The notes beneath the pieces are model-generated. The model was not told the origin of the DNA. It did not search any database and saw only the letters and a program-made list of their open reading frames with translations. Shown piece by piece: positions 29,200 to 41,524 of a stretch of 64,000 bases of DNA (the first letter of the stretch is position 1; each line of letters begins with the position of its first letter). The translations under genes and the position numbers were made by a program. Origin of the DNA: Bacillus sp. SKDU12 (lineage in GTDB: Bacteria; Bacillota; Bacilli; Bacillales; Bacillaceae); assembly GCF_010093085.1 (NCBI RefSeq), contig NZ_MSRC01000001.1, positions 147,675-211,674 of the forward strand, read 5' to 3'.

Positions 29200-30071
29200 C
29201 TCCGCTTCCCTCCAAACTTCGCAATAAACACTTCTTCCAAGTTGACAGGAAGCTCGTTCCACACTTTTGGCTTCAGCTCTTTTAAAAAGCTCTTCTTCTC
29301 TTCGTCGCTTTTCGGAATCAGCACCGTGTAAAACACGCCGGCCTGATCAAGCATCGGAATGTTTTGCTCTCTGATCGCCAAATTGACATCTGTGTCAAAA
29401 GCCATTTGAATTTTGATATATTCTTCTTTTAACTCATCCATATCCATGACATTGGTCAGCCTGTTGTCTTCAAGAAACCCAATTCGGTTGCACATCCGTT
29501 CTATATCCTCAAGCCGGTGAGAAGTGATGAGAATGCTTGTATCACGTTCCGCCACTTCATCGATCATCAGCTGAAGCACGTCATGCCTTGTCACCGCATC
29601 AATCCCGTCCGTCGGCTCATCAAGAAGAATCAGCGCCGGTCTCGCCGCAAACGAGAGTACGAGCGACAGCTGTTTTTTCAAGCCTGTCGACAGCTCGCGA
29701 TATTTTTTCGTTTCCGGAATTTCGTATCTGTTCATCAATTCATTCGCATACGTGACATCAAACTTCGGATACATTCTTCTCAGGATATCGACCAGCTGCT
29801 TGTATGTATACTTATCGTAAAAAGGATTCTGAACAGGCATGTAGATGATATTCTGTTTCACCTTCGGATGCTTTTTGATTTCTACGCCGTCAAACAAAAC
29901 CGTCCCGCTGTCCGCGAAAATGATTTGCTGGATTAAACGAAGCATTGTCGTTTTGCCTGATCCGTTGCGGCCAAGCAATCCGAAGATTTCTCCTTTTTCG
30001 ATTGTTAATGAAACGTCCTTTAATACTTGATGGCCGTCAATCGTTTTTGACAGCTGCCGTAGTTCAATCAT
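29193..30071 (-). CDS. ytrB: ABC transporter ATPase YtrB
   Basis: 292 residues. Walker A GRNGSGKTT at 34-42, signature LSTGLKKQLSLVLSFA (relaxed, LSTG), Walker B LILLDEPTDGID; about 80 extra C-terminal residues. Belongs to the GntR-regulated ABC class rather than the YtrE class. Overlaps ytrA by 8 nt. Confidence 0.91.
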   Translation of the reverse strand: MIELRQLSKTIDGHQVLKDVSLTIEKGEIFGLLGRNGSGKTTMLRLIQQIIFADSGTVLFDGVEIKKHPKVKQNIIYMPVQNPFYDKYTYKQLVDILRRMYPKFDVTYANELMNRYEIPETKKYRELSTGLKKQLSLVLSFAARPALILLDEPTDGIDAVTRHDVLQLMIDEVAERDTSILITSHRLEDIERMCNRIGFLEDNRLTNVMDMDELKEEYIKIQMAFDTDVNLAIREQNIPMLDQAGVFYTVLIPKSDEEKKSFLKELKPKVWNELPVNLEEVFIAKFGGKRRW

Positions 30072-30456
30072 TTCCTTTTCCTCCCTTCACATCAGCGCTG
30101 ATTTCCTTTATCCATTCTTGCAGTTTCTCCAGCTCAACCCCTGCATAGTGCGCATCGATGATGAGCTGTTTGAGTTGCTCTTTAATCATCGTCATCTTCC
30201 CTTCAACCAATGTCGTTTTTGCACGCTCCGATATATACGTTCCTCTGCCGCGCAGCGTTTCGATAATTCCCTCTCGTTCAAGCTCTTTATATGCTTTGCT
30301 GACAGTGTTTGGATTTGCGATAATGATCGTCGCCAATTCTCTGACAGAAGGAAGCTTATCACCAGGCCTCATGATCCCTTTCAAACAAAGCTCTTTCATT
30401 TGCTGAATAATTTGTTCGTAAATCGGTGTTGAGCTTCTTGGATCGATTTGAATCAT
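30064..30456 (-). CDS. ytrA: GntR-family repressor YtrA
   Basis: 130 residues: N-terminal GntR winged helix (RPGDKLPSVRELATIIIANPNTVSKAYKELEREGII) and a short C-terminal dimerisation helix pair, the defining YtrA subfamily layout. It represses its own operon and is relieved by cell-wall antibiotics such as ramoplanin in 168. Operator-like repeats lie over the promoter at 30679-30710. Confidence 0.92.
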   Translation of the reverse strand: MIQIDPRSSTPIYEQIIQQMKELCLKGIMRPGDKLPSVRELATIIIANPNTVSKAYKELEREGIIETLRGRGTYISERAKTTLVEGKMTMIKEQLKQLIIDAHYAGVELEKLQEWIKEISADVKGGKGND

Positions 30457-30490
30457 TTACTTCCCTACTTTCTATACGATCTGATCCTTT

Positions 30491-30628
30491 TTATAGATAA
30501 AACTGATCAATTATACTTTTTTGCCATTCAAAACCGATCATCACAAGAACAATAAAAAAAGAACAAGCGATTACAGATGCCGCAATCAGCAAGGGCACGT
30601 TACGTTTGTTTCGTTTTTTACGTTTCAT
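30491..30628 (-). CDS. ytrG: Small membrane peptide YtrG
   Basis: 45 residues; it was found by reading upstream of ytrA. A strongly basic N-terminus (MKRKKRNKRN) is followed by one hydrophobic helix (about 12-31) and a short polar tail. The start ATG (30626-30628) follows GGGAGG. First gene of the ytr operon in 168. A single-pass peptide with inside-positive start; role unknown. Confidence 0.87.
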   Translation of the reverse strand: MKRKKRNKRNVPLLIAASVIACSFFIVLVMIGFEWQKSIIDQFYL

Positions 30629-30664
30629 AACTGCCTCCCTTAATTTCAATATATAAATGATTTT

Positions 30665-30710
30665 ATTTTAGTGTCTATAGTGTATTATGTCAATTAGTAC
30701 ACTTAATACA
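30665..30710 (-). promoter_or_regulatory. ytr promoter and YtrA operator
   Basis: Minus-strand -35 TTGACA (30688-30693), 17 nt, -10 TAAAAT (30665-30670). Two nested inverted repeats span the -35: AGTGTA (30679-30684) with TACACT (30698-30703), and TGTATTA (30681-30687) with TAATACA (30704-30710). The position fits repression by YtrA. Confidence 0.82.
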
Positions 30711-30745
30711 ATAAATACTTAAGCATATAAAGTCAATCCTTTTTT

Positions 30746-30778
30746 ACAAAAAAAACGGACCCTTCCAAAGGGTCCGTC
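30746..30778 (-). terminator. ytzC terminator
   Basis: ACGGACCCTTTGGAAGGGTCCGT followed by T8 on the minus strand. Confidence 0.92.
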
Positions 30779-30783
30779 GTTTC

Positions 30784-31056
30784 TTACACATCAAGAGGAT
30801 GCTGCAATATCATATTGTTTTGCAACGTTTGAAGCTGGAGCCTCATTCTGTACAGCTGTTCTCTCTGCTGTTCATTTGAAGACAGCCACAGCTTATTCAA
30901 GGCATTTACCGCATTTTCAAGCTGCATTTGTGCATCACTGTATTCTTGCTCGTTATAATGCTCTTGTTTTGAAGCGGTTGTCAGCTGCTCTTCAGCATAA
31001 TCATATGCCTGCATACATTGCTGGAGATGTTCATCTACTGATTGTCTTGTTGCCAC
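30784..31056 (-). CDS. ytzC: Small helical protein YtzC (DUF2524)
   Basis: 90 residues from GTG 31056 (GAGGAGG at good spacing); the open frame extends to 31098 but without a ribosome site. All-helical, Gln/Glu-rich, no Cys, no signal peptide, likely a two-helix hairpin. Function unknown. Divergent from ytqA. Confidence 0.84.
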   Translation of the reverse strand: MATRQSVDEHLQQCMQAYDYAEEQLTTASKQEHYNEQEYSDAQMQLENAVNALNKLWLSSNEQQREQLYRMRLQLQTLQNNMILQHPLDV

Positions 31057-31217
31057 AGTAACCCCTCCTCTTGGTAATGGAAACAATCCATCTTTCATAT
31101 TGTAGCCTCATCTGACTTCATTCAATAAAGTAATTTATGGTCGATATTCATTTGTTCTCTTGTGAAATGCGTGCTACAATTTTAGGATGCAATCGTACGC
31201 AAGGAGGCACATGAATT

Positions 31218-33860
<2,643 letters not shown>

Positions 33861-33880
33861 CACATGCACCCCCCATTAGT

Positions 33881-34660
33881 TCAAATATATTGATCAGTAA
33901 ACGCTCTTGCTGTTTTAAAAACATCTTCTCTTTCTGGTTCATTAAATATTTCATGATAAAGCCCTTCCCACTCTCTATACGCTTTATTGCGGGAAGCAAC
34001 ACCTGAAAACCACTTGATGACCATCGTTTTATCGACGAGCTTATCGTCACCAGCCTGCATGACAAGAAGCGGCACATTTAAAAACGCATCTGTCGGCACC
34101 ATTGCTGACTCAATTGTTTTTAACAGTTCTCTGTACCATCTGACAGATACCTTTCTGACGTATAACGAGTCATTTTGGTCGGCCTCGATGATGTCCTCAT
34201 TGCGCGTCGCCATATCAAGTGATAATCCCGAATCAACCCTAAGCGACGGAGCAATGACATTCAAGCCTCTTGATGCAAAATCAAGCGCTTTATTGACCTT
34301 AATTTGCAGTCCGAGACACGGGGATGATAAAATGATTCCCGTAATGCGGGGATTTCTTTGCTGTTTAAACCATTCAATCGCGACCAGGCCGCCCATGCTG
34401 TGACCAAGAAGAAAAACCGGCAGCTCAAAGGTTCGCGCTTTATCTATCCAAGTATCTACTTCATCAATGTATTCTTGAAATGAGCGAATATGACCTCTGG
34501 CTCTTGTGGTTGTCCCCTGACCCGGCAAGTCGCCCATAACCACGTGATAGCCTGAGGATCTCCACATTTCAATCAGCCATTTATATCGTCCGTGATATTC
34601 ACTTGCCCCATGAATGATCACAATCACGGCAACAGGTCTGTCTGCTTTCCAGGTCCACAT
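33881..34660 (-). CDS. ytpA: Lysophospholipase-type hydrolase YtpA (bacilysocin synthesis)
   Basis: 259 residues, alpha/beta hydrolase. HGASEYHGR oxyanion region near 18, nucleophile Ser in GHSMGG (about residue 88), acid in QAGDDKLVD, His in EGLYHEIFNE. Known to form bacilysocin, a lysophosphatidylglycerol antibiotic, probably by removing an acyl chain. Start ATG 34660 follows GAGGTGA. Just upstream of ytpB (20 nt), so a membrane-lipid pair. Confidence 0.89.
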   Translation of the reverse strand: MWTWKADRPVAVIVIIHGASEYHGRYKWLIEMWRSSGYHVVMGDLPGQGTTTRARGHIRSFQEYIDEVDTWIDKARTFELPVFLLGHSMGGLVAIEWFKQQRNPRITGIILSSPCLGLQIKVNKALDFASRGLNVIAPSLRVDSGLSLDMATRNEDIIEADQNDSLYVRKVSVRWYRELLKTIESAMVPTDAFLNVPLLVMQAGDDKLVDKTMVIKWFSGVASRNKAYREWEGLYHEIFNEPEREDVFKTARAFTDQYI

Positions 34661-34709
34661 GCTCTTCACCTCATACGAAATTTAAATAGAGAAAGAAGGA
34701 GGAATACTT

Positions 34710-35225
34710 ATGATCTGCCCTTATCATGAACACATGCCAGATATCCATCCAACAGCCTTTATAGCTGAGAACGCAACCATTACCGGCGACGTCGTTATCG
34801 GAGAACAGTCCAGCATTTGGTTTTCTGTTGTCATAAGAGGAGATGTCGCGCCGACCCGGATCGGAAATAGAGTCAATATCCAAGATTTAAGCTGCCTCCA
34901 TCAAAGCCCGAACCGGACGCTTCTCATTGAAGATGACGCCACGATAGGCCATCAGGTTACACTTCATAGCGCTGTCATCCGCAAAAACGCCTTAATTGGC
35001 ATGGGCTCAATCATCTTAGACGGAGCTGAAATTGGCGAAGGCGCCTTTATTGGTGCCGGCAGTCTTGTTCCGTCTGGAAAAATCATTCCGCCTGGCCAAC
35101 TCGCCTTTGGCTGTCCTGCAAAGGTCATCCGTCCTTTGACGGAAGAAGACCGAAAAGATATGCAAAGAATACGGTCTGAATATGTAGCAAAGGGCCAATA
35201 CTATCAATCACTCCAACAAACATAA
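34710..35225 (+). CDS. ytoA: Gamma-carbonic-anhydrase-like hexapeptide protein YtoA
   Basis: 171 residues of left-handed beta-helix repeats (I-G-x4 hexads). Metal-site His residues appear in HQSPNR, GHQVTLHS, in line with gamma-class anhydrases. Catalysis not proven for this subgroup. AAGGAGG precedes the ATG. Confidence 0.87.
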   Translation: MICPYHEHMPDIHPTAFIAENATITGDVVIGEQSSIWFSVVIRGDVAPTRIGNRVNIQDLSCLHQSPNRTLLIEDDATIGHQVTLHSAVIRKNALIGMGSIILDGAEIGEGAFIGAGSLVPSGKIIPPGQLAFGCPAKVIRPLTEEDRKDMQRIRSEYVAKGQYYQSLQQT

Positions 35226-35286
35226 GACCTGTTTCGTCTTACTTTACCATTTTTTAAATTATGTTTGAAAGCAATAACCATCCTTT

Positions 35287-35322
35287 CCCCGGACGTAATA
35301 ACAGTTCGGGGTTTGATTTTTC
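35287..35322 (+). terminator. ytoA terminator
   Basis: CCCCGGA - loop - TTCGGGG followed by TTTGATTTTT; one G-T pair. Confidence 0.7.
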
Positions 35323-35818
35323 CATAAAACGTTCACATAGTACATGACATGTATAACTTTTATCTTATCATAAAACTGTAACAGCCTCTGCAAAACATAT
35401 CCCTATTCTTTCCTGTTCTCTGTTTTCTATGAGCACACAAAAAGGGCCTGAGAGCTCTTTTTGTTAGCAAATATTTCGTTCACTGGCAACAGCCTTATTT
35501 TTCTTATGAAAACACGGCAAGTTCAAATACCGGTCCAACACACAACTGGTCTTTTATCGGGACTGCAGATGCCAATGATACATATGACGGAAAGAGTGTC
35601 TTTAGTGGCTGAGGTGGTACAGAATTGTTCCTCGGCTCCGTAGCAGCTGTTCAATGAGCAGGTTCGGGTCATTTGGCAGCGTATGTCATAAGAGGCTGGT
35701 TATATTTTTTATTATCTTCGAGTTCGCGGTACAGCTCTTGTTTTGCAAGCTCCTCTAGAAAAAAATATCAATAAGTCATTTTTCTGAATTTTTAGTTCAT
35801 ATCGGATAAAAGAATAAT
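35323..35818. pseudogene. Gene-less stretch with a decayed ORF, product unrecognised
   Basis: About 500 bp without an intact gene. On the plus strand from about 35467 one frame reads KYFVHWQQPYFSYENTAS, then NTGPTHNWSFIGTAD, then stop (35610-35612), GGTELFLGSVAAVQ, stop, AGSGHLAAYVIRGW. Protein-like composition across several stops suggests a dead gene of a secreted or surface protein. I do not recognise it. In 168 ytnA (permease) lies here; this is not its remnant. Confidence 0.4.
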
Positions 35819-35850
35819 AACAAGGCTTTCGACGAATCGAAAGCCTTGTT
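35819..35850. terminator. asnB terminator
   Basis: AACAAGGCTTTCG-ACGAAT-CGAAAGCCTTGTT, perfect 13-bp stem. Confidence 0.92.
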
Positions 35851-35855
35851 ATTTG

Positions 35856-37754
35856 TTATACAAAAATGACTTCTTTAGGCTGATGGTTCAGCTCTTCAGG
35901 CATATACCGTTTTTCGATATTGATGCTGTGCCAAATCATAAAGATCAGGACAGTCCAGATTTTACGGCTGTTATCAGCCTTGTCCGCACAATGGTCTTCA
36001 AGAAGCTGAAGAACATAATCTTTATGGATATAAGCATCCGTTTGGCTTTCCTGAATAATATTCCGCACCCATTCGTTCATTTCATTTTTCAGCCAATGAC
36101 GGATCGGTACAGGGAAACCAAGCTTTTTGCGATTTAATACGTGCTCAGGCACAATTCCTTCAGCGGCTTTGCGAAGGAGGTACTTCGTTGTACCATTCTT
36201 CGTTTTCAGCTCATCTGGAATTTTTGAAGCGACGTCAAATACGACTTTATCCAAGAATGGCACACGCAGTTCCAAAGAATTCGCCATTGTCATTTTGTCC
36301 GCTTTTAACAAAATATCGCCGCGCATCCAAGTATGGATATCGACATACTGCATTTTATTAATATCGCTGTATGAGCTACTTTCTGTAAAGTAAGTCTTCG
36401 TCACGTCACGATATGAAAGGTTCGGATTATAATGCTTGAGCAGCTGCTTTTTGACAGACTCTTCAAAGATCTTCGCGTTACCGATATAACGGTCTTGAAG
36501 CGGAGTACAGCCGCGCTCAAGCAGGCTCTTCCCTCTCATTCCTTCAGGCATAACGGCCGCAACATGAAGAAGCATCTTTTTCAGGCCGGACGGAATGCGC
36601 TCAAACGGCTTAAGCGAAAGCGGTTCACGGTAAATGTTATATCCGCCGAAGAGCTCGTCTGCACCTTCACCTGATAAAGCAACTGTGACATGTTTTTTCG
36701 CTTCTTTTGCCACAAAATACAATGGAATTGCCGCCGGATCAGCAAGCGGATCATCAAAATGCCATACAATCTTCGGAAGCTCATTCATGTATTCCTCAGG
36801 CGAAATGACTTTGCTGATATTTTCAATACCAAGCGCAGCCGCAGTTTCTTTCGCTACATCAACTTCACTGAAGCCCTGCTGTTCAAATCCGACAGAAAAG
36901 GTTTTTAAGCTTGGATGTAATTCTTTCGCAACGGATACAATAAAAGAAGAATCAATTCCGCCAGACAGGAATGAACCGACAGGAACGTCACTTCTCATAT
37001 GAACGTTCACAGAGTCATAGATCGCGTCTCTGACCTCTTTCACAAGCTTGTCTTCTTCAGTCTGAACCGGTTTAAAGTTCGCTTTGAAATACGTTTTGAA
37101 TGTGATATCTCCGTCCGGGCGGATGGTGAACTGTGAACCCGGCTCTACTTTTTTCACATTTGCATCAAGCGTGCTTGGTTCAGGAACGAATTGGAAAGAC
37201 ATGTATTGCTGCAATGCCTCTTTATCTATTTCAATATCATTCTGGGCAACCATTAAACTTTTTCTCTCTGAGGCAAAATACACCTGATCATTGATCGTTG
37301 TGTAGTACAATGGTTTAATGCCGAATGGATCTCTTGCTCCATAAAGAACATGATCGTTTTTATTCCAAATCAGAAAAGCAAACATACCGCGCAGTTTGGA
37401 CGCAGCTTCTTCTTTATAGTGACGGTAAGTCGCAAGAAGAACCTCTGTGTCCGAATCTGTGTTGAATGTATACCCCTTAGCTTCAAGTTCTTCTCTCAGT
37501 TCAATATAGTTGTAGATTTCTCCGTTAAAGATAATCCAATATGTTTCATCTTCATATGATAAAGGCTGTCCGCCATTTTCTACGTCAATAATGCTGAGCC
37601 GTCTGAATCCAAATCCAACGTGCTCATCATGGAAATATCCATCACTGTCAGGACCGCGGTGAACGATCATTTGGTTCATTTGTTTGATTAGTTCTTCTTG
37701 ATCAGCGGTTTGAGCTAACGGATGCTTGTTAAAAACCCCGACAAATCCACACAT
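35856..37754 (-). CDS. asnB: Glutamine-dependent asparagine synthetase AsnB
   Basis: 632 residues. N-terminal class II glutaminase domain with nucleophile Cys2 (MCGFVGVF), then the synthetase domain with PP-loop LSGGIDSS near 260 and LSGEGADELFGGY. Makes asparagine from aspartate, ATP and glutamine. AsnB is one of three such enzymes in 168 and the main one in growth. It is longer than E. coli AsnB (554). GGAGG 7 nt before the ATG. Confidence 0.95.
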   Translation of the reverse strand: MCGFVGVFNKHPLAQTADQEELIKQMNQMIVHRGPDSDGYFHDEHVGFGFRRLSIIDVENGGQPLSYEDETYWIIFNGEIYNYIELREELEAKGYTFNTDSDTEVLLATYRHYKEEAASKLRGMFAFLIWNKNDHVLYGARDPFGIKPLYYTTINDQVYFASERKSLMVAQNDIEIDKEALQQYMSFQFVPEPSTLDANVKKVEPGSQFTIRPDGDITFKTYFKANFKPVQTEEDKLVKEVRDAIYDSVNVHMRSDVPVGSFLSGGIDSSFIVSVAKELHPSLKTFSVGFEQQGFSEVDVAKETAAALGIENISKVISPEEYMNELPKIVWHFDDPLADPAAIPLYFVAKEAKKHVTVALSGEGADELFGGYNIYREPLSLKPFERIPSGLKKMLLHVAAVMPEGMRGKSLLERGCTPLQDRYIGNAKIFEESVKKQLLKHYNPNLSYRDVTKTYFTESSSYSDINKMQYVDIHTWMRGDILLKADKMTMANSLELRVPFLDKVVFDVASKIPDELKTKNGTTKYLLRKAAEGIVPEHVLNRKKLGFPVPIRHWLKNEMNEWVRNIIQESQTDAYIHKDYVLQLLEDHCADKADNSRKIWTVLIFMIWHSINIEKRYMPEELNHQPKEVIFV

Positions 37755-37870
37755 AGTATTGCCTCCATAATTAAAATTGTCATCATTGAACCCCTATTTA
37801 TAGACGCTGTGAATAATATTTGGTTTCACAGTATGTAAAAAAATAAACATGAATACAACGATAAAAAAGG

Positions 37871-37897
37871 AAAGCCGCTTACCAGTAAGCGGCTATA
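37871..37897 (-). terminator. metK terminator
   Basis: AGCCGCTTAC-TG-GTAAGCGGCT then TTTCCTTTTTT on the minus strand; separates metK from asnB. Confidence 0.88.
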
Positions 37898-37900
37898 AAA

Positions 37901-39103
37901 TTATTCTCCTAACGCTTCTTTACGCAGCTGCTCCGCCTTGTCTGTACGTTCCCACGGAAGATCAACATCGTGGCGTCCAAAGTGGCCGTATGCAGCAGTT
38001 TGTTTGTAGATCGGACGGCGCAAATCAAGCATTTTGATAATGCCAGCAGGTCGTAAATCAAAGTTATTGCGAACAACTTCAATCAGTTTTTCCTCAGAAG
38101 CTTTTCCGGAACCGAAAGTGTTGATTGAGATTGACACGGGCTGAGCAACACCGATTGCGTAAGCAAGCTGCACTTCGCAAGAATCTGCCAGCTCAGCCGC
38201 AACGATGTTTTTTGCAACATATCTTGCTGCATATGCAGCAGAACGGTCTACCTTCGTCGCATCCTTACCTGAGAACGCGCCGCCGCCGTGGCGTGCATAG
38301 CCGCCATACGTATCAACGATGATTTTGCGTCCTGTAAGTCCAGCATCCCCTTGAGGCCCTCCGATAACGAAACGTCCTGTAGGGTTGATGAAATATTTTG
38401 TTTCTTCATCAATCAGCTCTTCAGGAACAACCGGGTTGATCACATGTTCTTTAATGTTACGCTGGATCTGCTCAAGCGTAATTTCAGGGTGATGCTGAGT
38501 TGAAATGACAATCGCGTCAATGCGAACAGGTTTGTTCTGTTCATCGTACTCAACTGTTACCTGTGTTTTGCCGTCAGGGCGAAGGTACGGAAGAATATCT
38601 TCTTTACGGACTTCACTGAGGCGGCGGGCCAATTTATGAGCAAGTGAAATTGGAAGAGGCATTAGCTCTTTCGTTTCGTTGCACGCATAACCGAACATTA
38701 AACCTTGGTCACCCGCACCGATCGCTTCAATTTCTTCGTCGCTCATTGTGCCTTCACGGGCTTCAAGCGCTTGGTCTACACCCATCGCAATATCAGCAGA
38801 TTGCTCGTCAATTGATGTTAAAACTGCACAAGTTTCCGCATCAAATCCGTATTTCGCACGTGTGTATCCGATCTCTTTAATGGTTTGGCGAACGGTTTTC
38901 GGAATGTCAACATACGTAGATGTTGTGATCTCTCCGCTGACAAGAACTAAGCCAGTTGTCACAGATGTTTCACAAGCCACACGCGCGTTAGGGTCTTTCT
39001 TTAAAATTTCATCTAAAATGCTGTCAGAAATCTGGTCACAGATTTTATCCGGATGCCCCTCCGTAACAGATTCTGATGTAAATAAACGACGATTTTTACT
39101 CAT
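37901..39103 (-). CDS. metK: S-adenosylmethionine synthetase MetK
   Basis: 400 residues from ATG 39103 (GGAGGAAG upstream); the longer frame to 39178 runs into the leader and is rejected. Motifs: [17 protein letters not shown] near the N-terminus, [28 protein letters not shown]. Makes SAM from methionine and ATP. Controlled by the SAM riboswitch just upstream, an end-product loop. Confidence 0.96.
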   Translation of the reverse strand: MSKNRRLFTSESVTEGHPDKICDQISDSILDEILKKDPNARVACETSVTTGLVLVSGEITTSTYVDIPKTVRQTIKEIGYTRAKYGFDAETCAVLTSIDEQSADIAMGVDQALEAREGTMSDEEIEAIGAGDQGLMFGYACNETKELMPLPISLAHKLARRLSEVRKEDILPYLRPDGKTQVTVEYDEQNKPVRIDAIVISTQHHPEITLEQIQRNIKEHVINPVVPEELIDEETKYFINPTGRFVIGGPQGDAGLTGRKIIVDTYGGYARHGGGAFSGKDATKVDRSAAYAARYVAKNIVAAELADSCEVQLAYAIGVAQPVSISINTFGSGKASEEKLIEVVRNNFDLRPAGIIKMLDLRRPIYKQTAAYGHFGRHDVDLPWERTDKAEQLRKEALGE

Positions 39104-39222
39104 GATTTGCTTCCTCCTGCACAAGGCCTCCCGAAAGACCTTGTATATATGATACGGAACTCGCTCCCTCTTATACAATGAAACGTTATATTAGAGAATG
39201 TAAATTGGCATATTTATGAAAT

Positions 39223-39456
39223 AAAAAAACCTTTTCCATCGAGGAAAGGGTTTGGTCTTTGTGCCTTTCACTCTTATCGCTCAAGGAATCATACAACCTT
39301 GCAACAGGTTAGCACCTTGGTTGTCTCACACAATTGAACATAATAAATAACAGAGAAACCGGTTGCTGGGCTTCATAGGGCCTGTCCCTCCGCCAGCTCG
39401 GGATAAGAGTATCCGCTCAATGAAATATCTTATCGTAAAAAGGTTTGCAATGTCAA
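39223..39456 (-). promoter_or_regulatory. metK promoter and SAM-I (S-box) riboswitch
   Basis: Promoter TTGACA (39451-39456), 18 nt, TAAGAT (39427-39432). The aptamer (about 39270-39410) has P1 CTCTTATC at both ends, GAGCTGGCGGAGGGACAGGCCC, AGCCCAGCAACC, and GGTGCTAACCTG, the core S-box boxes. The terminator at 39223-39256 is AAACCCTTTCCTCGATGGAAAAGGTTTTTTT. SAM should favour termination. Confidence 0.95.
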
Positions 39457-39532
39457 TATGATTCAAAAGAAATAGGCGCCTATATCAAGGGAAAAGATTG
39501 GAATATGCATACACAAAAAACGATAAATAGTA

Positions 39533-39560
39533 TAGACTATTTAAAAATATATGTTATACT
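39533..39560 (+). promoter_or_regulatory. pckA promoter with CcpN-type operator
   Basis: -10 TATACT (39555-39560), TAGACT (39533-39538) as a weak -35 at 16 nt. TATGTTATACT (39550-39560) fits TRTGHYATAYW, the CcpN consensus as I recall it, and overlaps the -10. CcpN represses pckA during glycolytic growth. Confidence 0.75.
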
Positions 39561-39608
39561 AATTCACAATTAGCAAAACACAAAAAAAACGATAAAGGAA
39601 GGTTTCAT

Positions 39609-41192
39609 ATGAACTCAGTTGATTTGACCGCTGATTTACAAGCATTATTAACAAGTCCAAATGTGTGTCATAATTTATCAGCAGCACAGCTTACAGAAAA
39701 AGTATTATCCCGCAACGAAGGCATTTTAACTTCTACGGGTGCTGTCCGGGCGACAACAGGGGCTTATACGGGACGTTCACCTAAAGACAAATTTATCGTG
39801 GAGGAAGAAAGCACGAAACATAAGGTCGATTGGGGTCCGGTGAATCAGCCGATTTCAGAAGAAGCATTTGAGCGGCTGTACGCGAAAGTCGTCAGCTATC
39901 TGAAGCAGCGAGATGAGCTGTTCGTTTTCGAAGGATTTGCCGGAGCAGACGAAAAATACAGGCTGCCGATCACCGTCGTGAATGAGTTCGCATGGCACAA
40001 TTTATTCGCCAGACAGCTGTTTATCCGCCCGGAAGGCAATGATAAGAAAACAGTTGAACAGCCGTTTACGATTCTTTCTGCACCGCATTTCAAAGCGGAT
40101 CCAAAAACAGACGGCACACATTCCGAAACGTTTATTATTGTCTCTTTCGAAAAGCGCACGATCTTAATCGGCGGAACAGAGTATGCTGGGGAAATGAAAA
40201 AATCGATTTTCTCCATTATGAATTTCCTGCTCCCTGAAAGAAATATTCTATCCATGCACTGCTCCGCCAATGTCGGTGAGACAGGTGATGTCGCCCTTTT
40301 CTTCGGATTGTCTGGCACAGGTAAAACCACCCTTTCAGCCGATGCTGATCGCAAGCTGATCGGCGACGATGAACACGGCTGGTCTGACACAGGCGTCTTT
40401 AATATTGAAGGCGGGTGCTACGCTAAATGTATTCATTTAAGCAAGGAAAAAGAGCCTCAGATTTTTAATGCGATCCGCTTTGGGTCTGTTCTCGAGAATG
40501 TTGTTGTGGATGAAGGTACGCGGGAAGCCAATTATGATGATTCCTTCTATACTGAAAACACGCGGGCGGCTTATCCGATTCATATGATTGACAACATTGT
40601 AACTCCGAGCATGGCAGGCCACCCGTCAGCGATTGTATTTTTGACGGCTGATGCATTCGGAGTGCTGCCGCCGATCAGCAAGCTGACGAAAGAACAGGCG
40701 ATGTACCATTTCTTGAGCGGCTATACGAGCAAGCTAGCTGGAACCGAACGCGGTGTGACGTCTCCTGAGACGACGTTCTCCACATGCTTCGGCTCACCGT
40801 TTTTACCGCTTCCTGCTCACGTCTACGCTGAAATGCTCGGCCAAAAGATCGATGAACACGGCGCAGACGTTTTCTTGGTCAATACCGGCTGGACCGGCGG
40901 CGGCTACGGCACAGGCGAACGCATGAAGCTTTCTTACACGAGAGCGATGGTCAAAGCAGCGATTGAAGGCAAATTAGAGGATGCTGAAATGATGACTGAC
41001 GATATTTTCGGCCTGCACATTCCGCTTCACGTTCCTGGCGTTCCTGATCATATCCTTCAGCCGGAAAACACGTGGAAGAACAAGGAAGAATACAGAGAAA
41101 AGGCAGCTTACCTCGCAGAAGAATTCAAAGAGAATTTTAAAAAGTTCGCACATACAGATGCTATAGCACAGGCAGGCGGCCCTCTCGTTTAA
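39609..41192 (+). CDS. pckA: ATP-dependent phosphoenolpyruvate carboxykinase PckA
   Basis: 527 residues. Kinase 1a P-loop [16 protein letters not shown] (about 237-252), adjacent DDEHGW metal site, and RSPKDKF substrate motif near 57. Turns oxaloacetate to PEP; the gluconeogenic entry step. AAAGGAAGG before the ATG. Alone in its transcription unit. Confidence 0.96.
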   Translation: MNSVDLTADLQALLTSPNVCHNLSAAQLTEKVLSRNEGILTSTGAVRATTGAYTGRSPKDKFIVEEESTKHKVDWGPVNQPISEEAFERLYAKVVSYLKQRDELFVFEGFAGADEKYRLPITVVNEFAWHNLFARQLFIRPEGNDKKTVEQPFTILSAPHFKADPKTDGTHSETFIIVSFEKRTILIGGTEYAGEMKKSIFSIMNFLLPERNILSMHCSANVGETGDVALFFGLSGTGKTTLSADADRKLIGDDEHGWSDTGVFNIEGGCYAKCIHLSKEKEPQIFNAIRFGSVLENVVVDEGTREANYDDSFYTENTRAAYPIHMIDNIVTPSMAGHPSAIVFLTADAFGVLPPISKLTKEQAMYHFLSGYTSKLAGTERGVTSPETTFSTCFGSPFLPLPAHVYAEMLGQKIDEHGADVFLVNTGWTGGGYGTGERMKLSYTRAMVKAAIEGKLEDAEMMTDDIFGLHIPLHVPGVPDHILQPENTWKNKEEYREKAAYLAEEFKENFKKFAHTDAIAQAGGPLV

Positions 41193-41198
41193 CAAACA

Positions 41199-41232
41199 AA
41201 AGCCAAGAGCAATAACGCTCTTGGCTTATTTT
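41199..41232. terminator. Bidirectional terminator between pckA and ytmB
   Basis: AAAGCCAAGAGC-AATAAC-GCTCTTGGCTTATTTT. Confidence 0.92.
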
Positions 41233-41473
41233 AATTGACAGAATGCAGTGAAGTCAGCTTGTACGTTATGAGGGTTCGGCCGTCTTCCCATTGAAGCTTC
41301 TGCACTTCAGCTGTGCCTGACTTTTCGCCGAACTTTGTTTTCCGCACATCCATCGGAATCTCCATGGGATACACACGATATCCGTCTTTCTCTAGCGTGA
41401 ATATATTTTCATCTATGCGCACTTCTTTTCCTTTTGTCACAATCAGTGTATTAAATTCAACAGGCATTCCCAA
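41231..41473 (-). CDS. ytmB: Small conserved protein YtmB (DUF2584)
   Basis: 80 residues, beta-rich, no membrane segment or Cys. Start TTG 41473 after AAGGGGA; ATG two codons in is an alternative. Conserved in Bacillus, function unknown. Confidence 0.83.
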   Translation of the reverse strand: MGMPVEFNTLIVTKGKEVRIDENIFTLEKDGYRVYPMEIPMDVRKTKFGEKSGTAEVQKLQWEDGRTLITYKLTSLHSVN

Positions 41474-41524
41474 AGTGAGATCCCCTTTCGTTCTCTTTTC
41501 CTTTTATCATACCATATTTCACCC

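Noticed and set aside
39104..39178. N-terminal extension of MetK
   Set aside because: It runs into the leader between riboswitch terminator and gene; the true ATG has GGAGGAAG and the family N-terminus.
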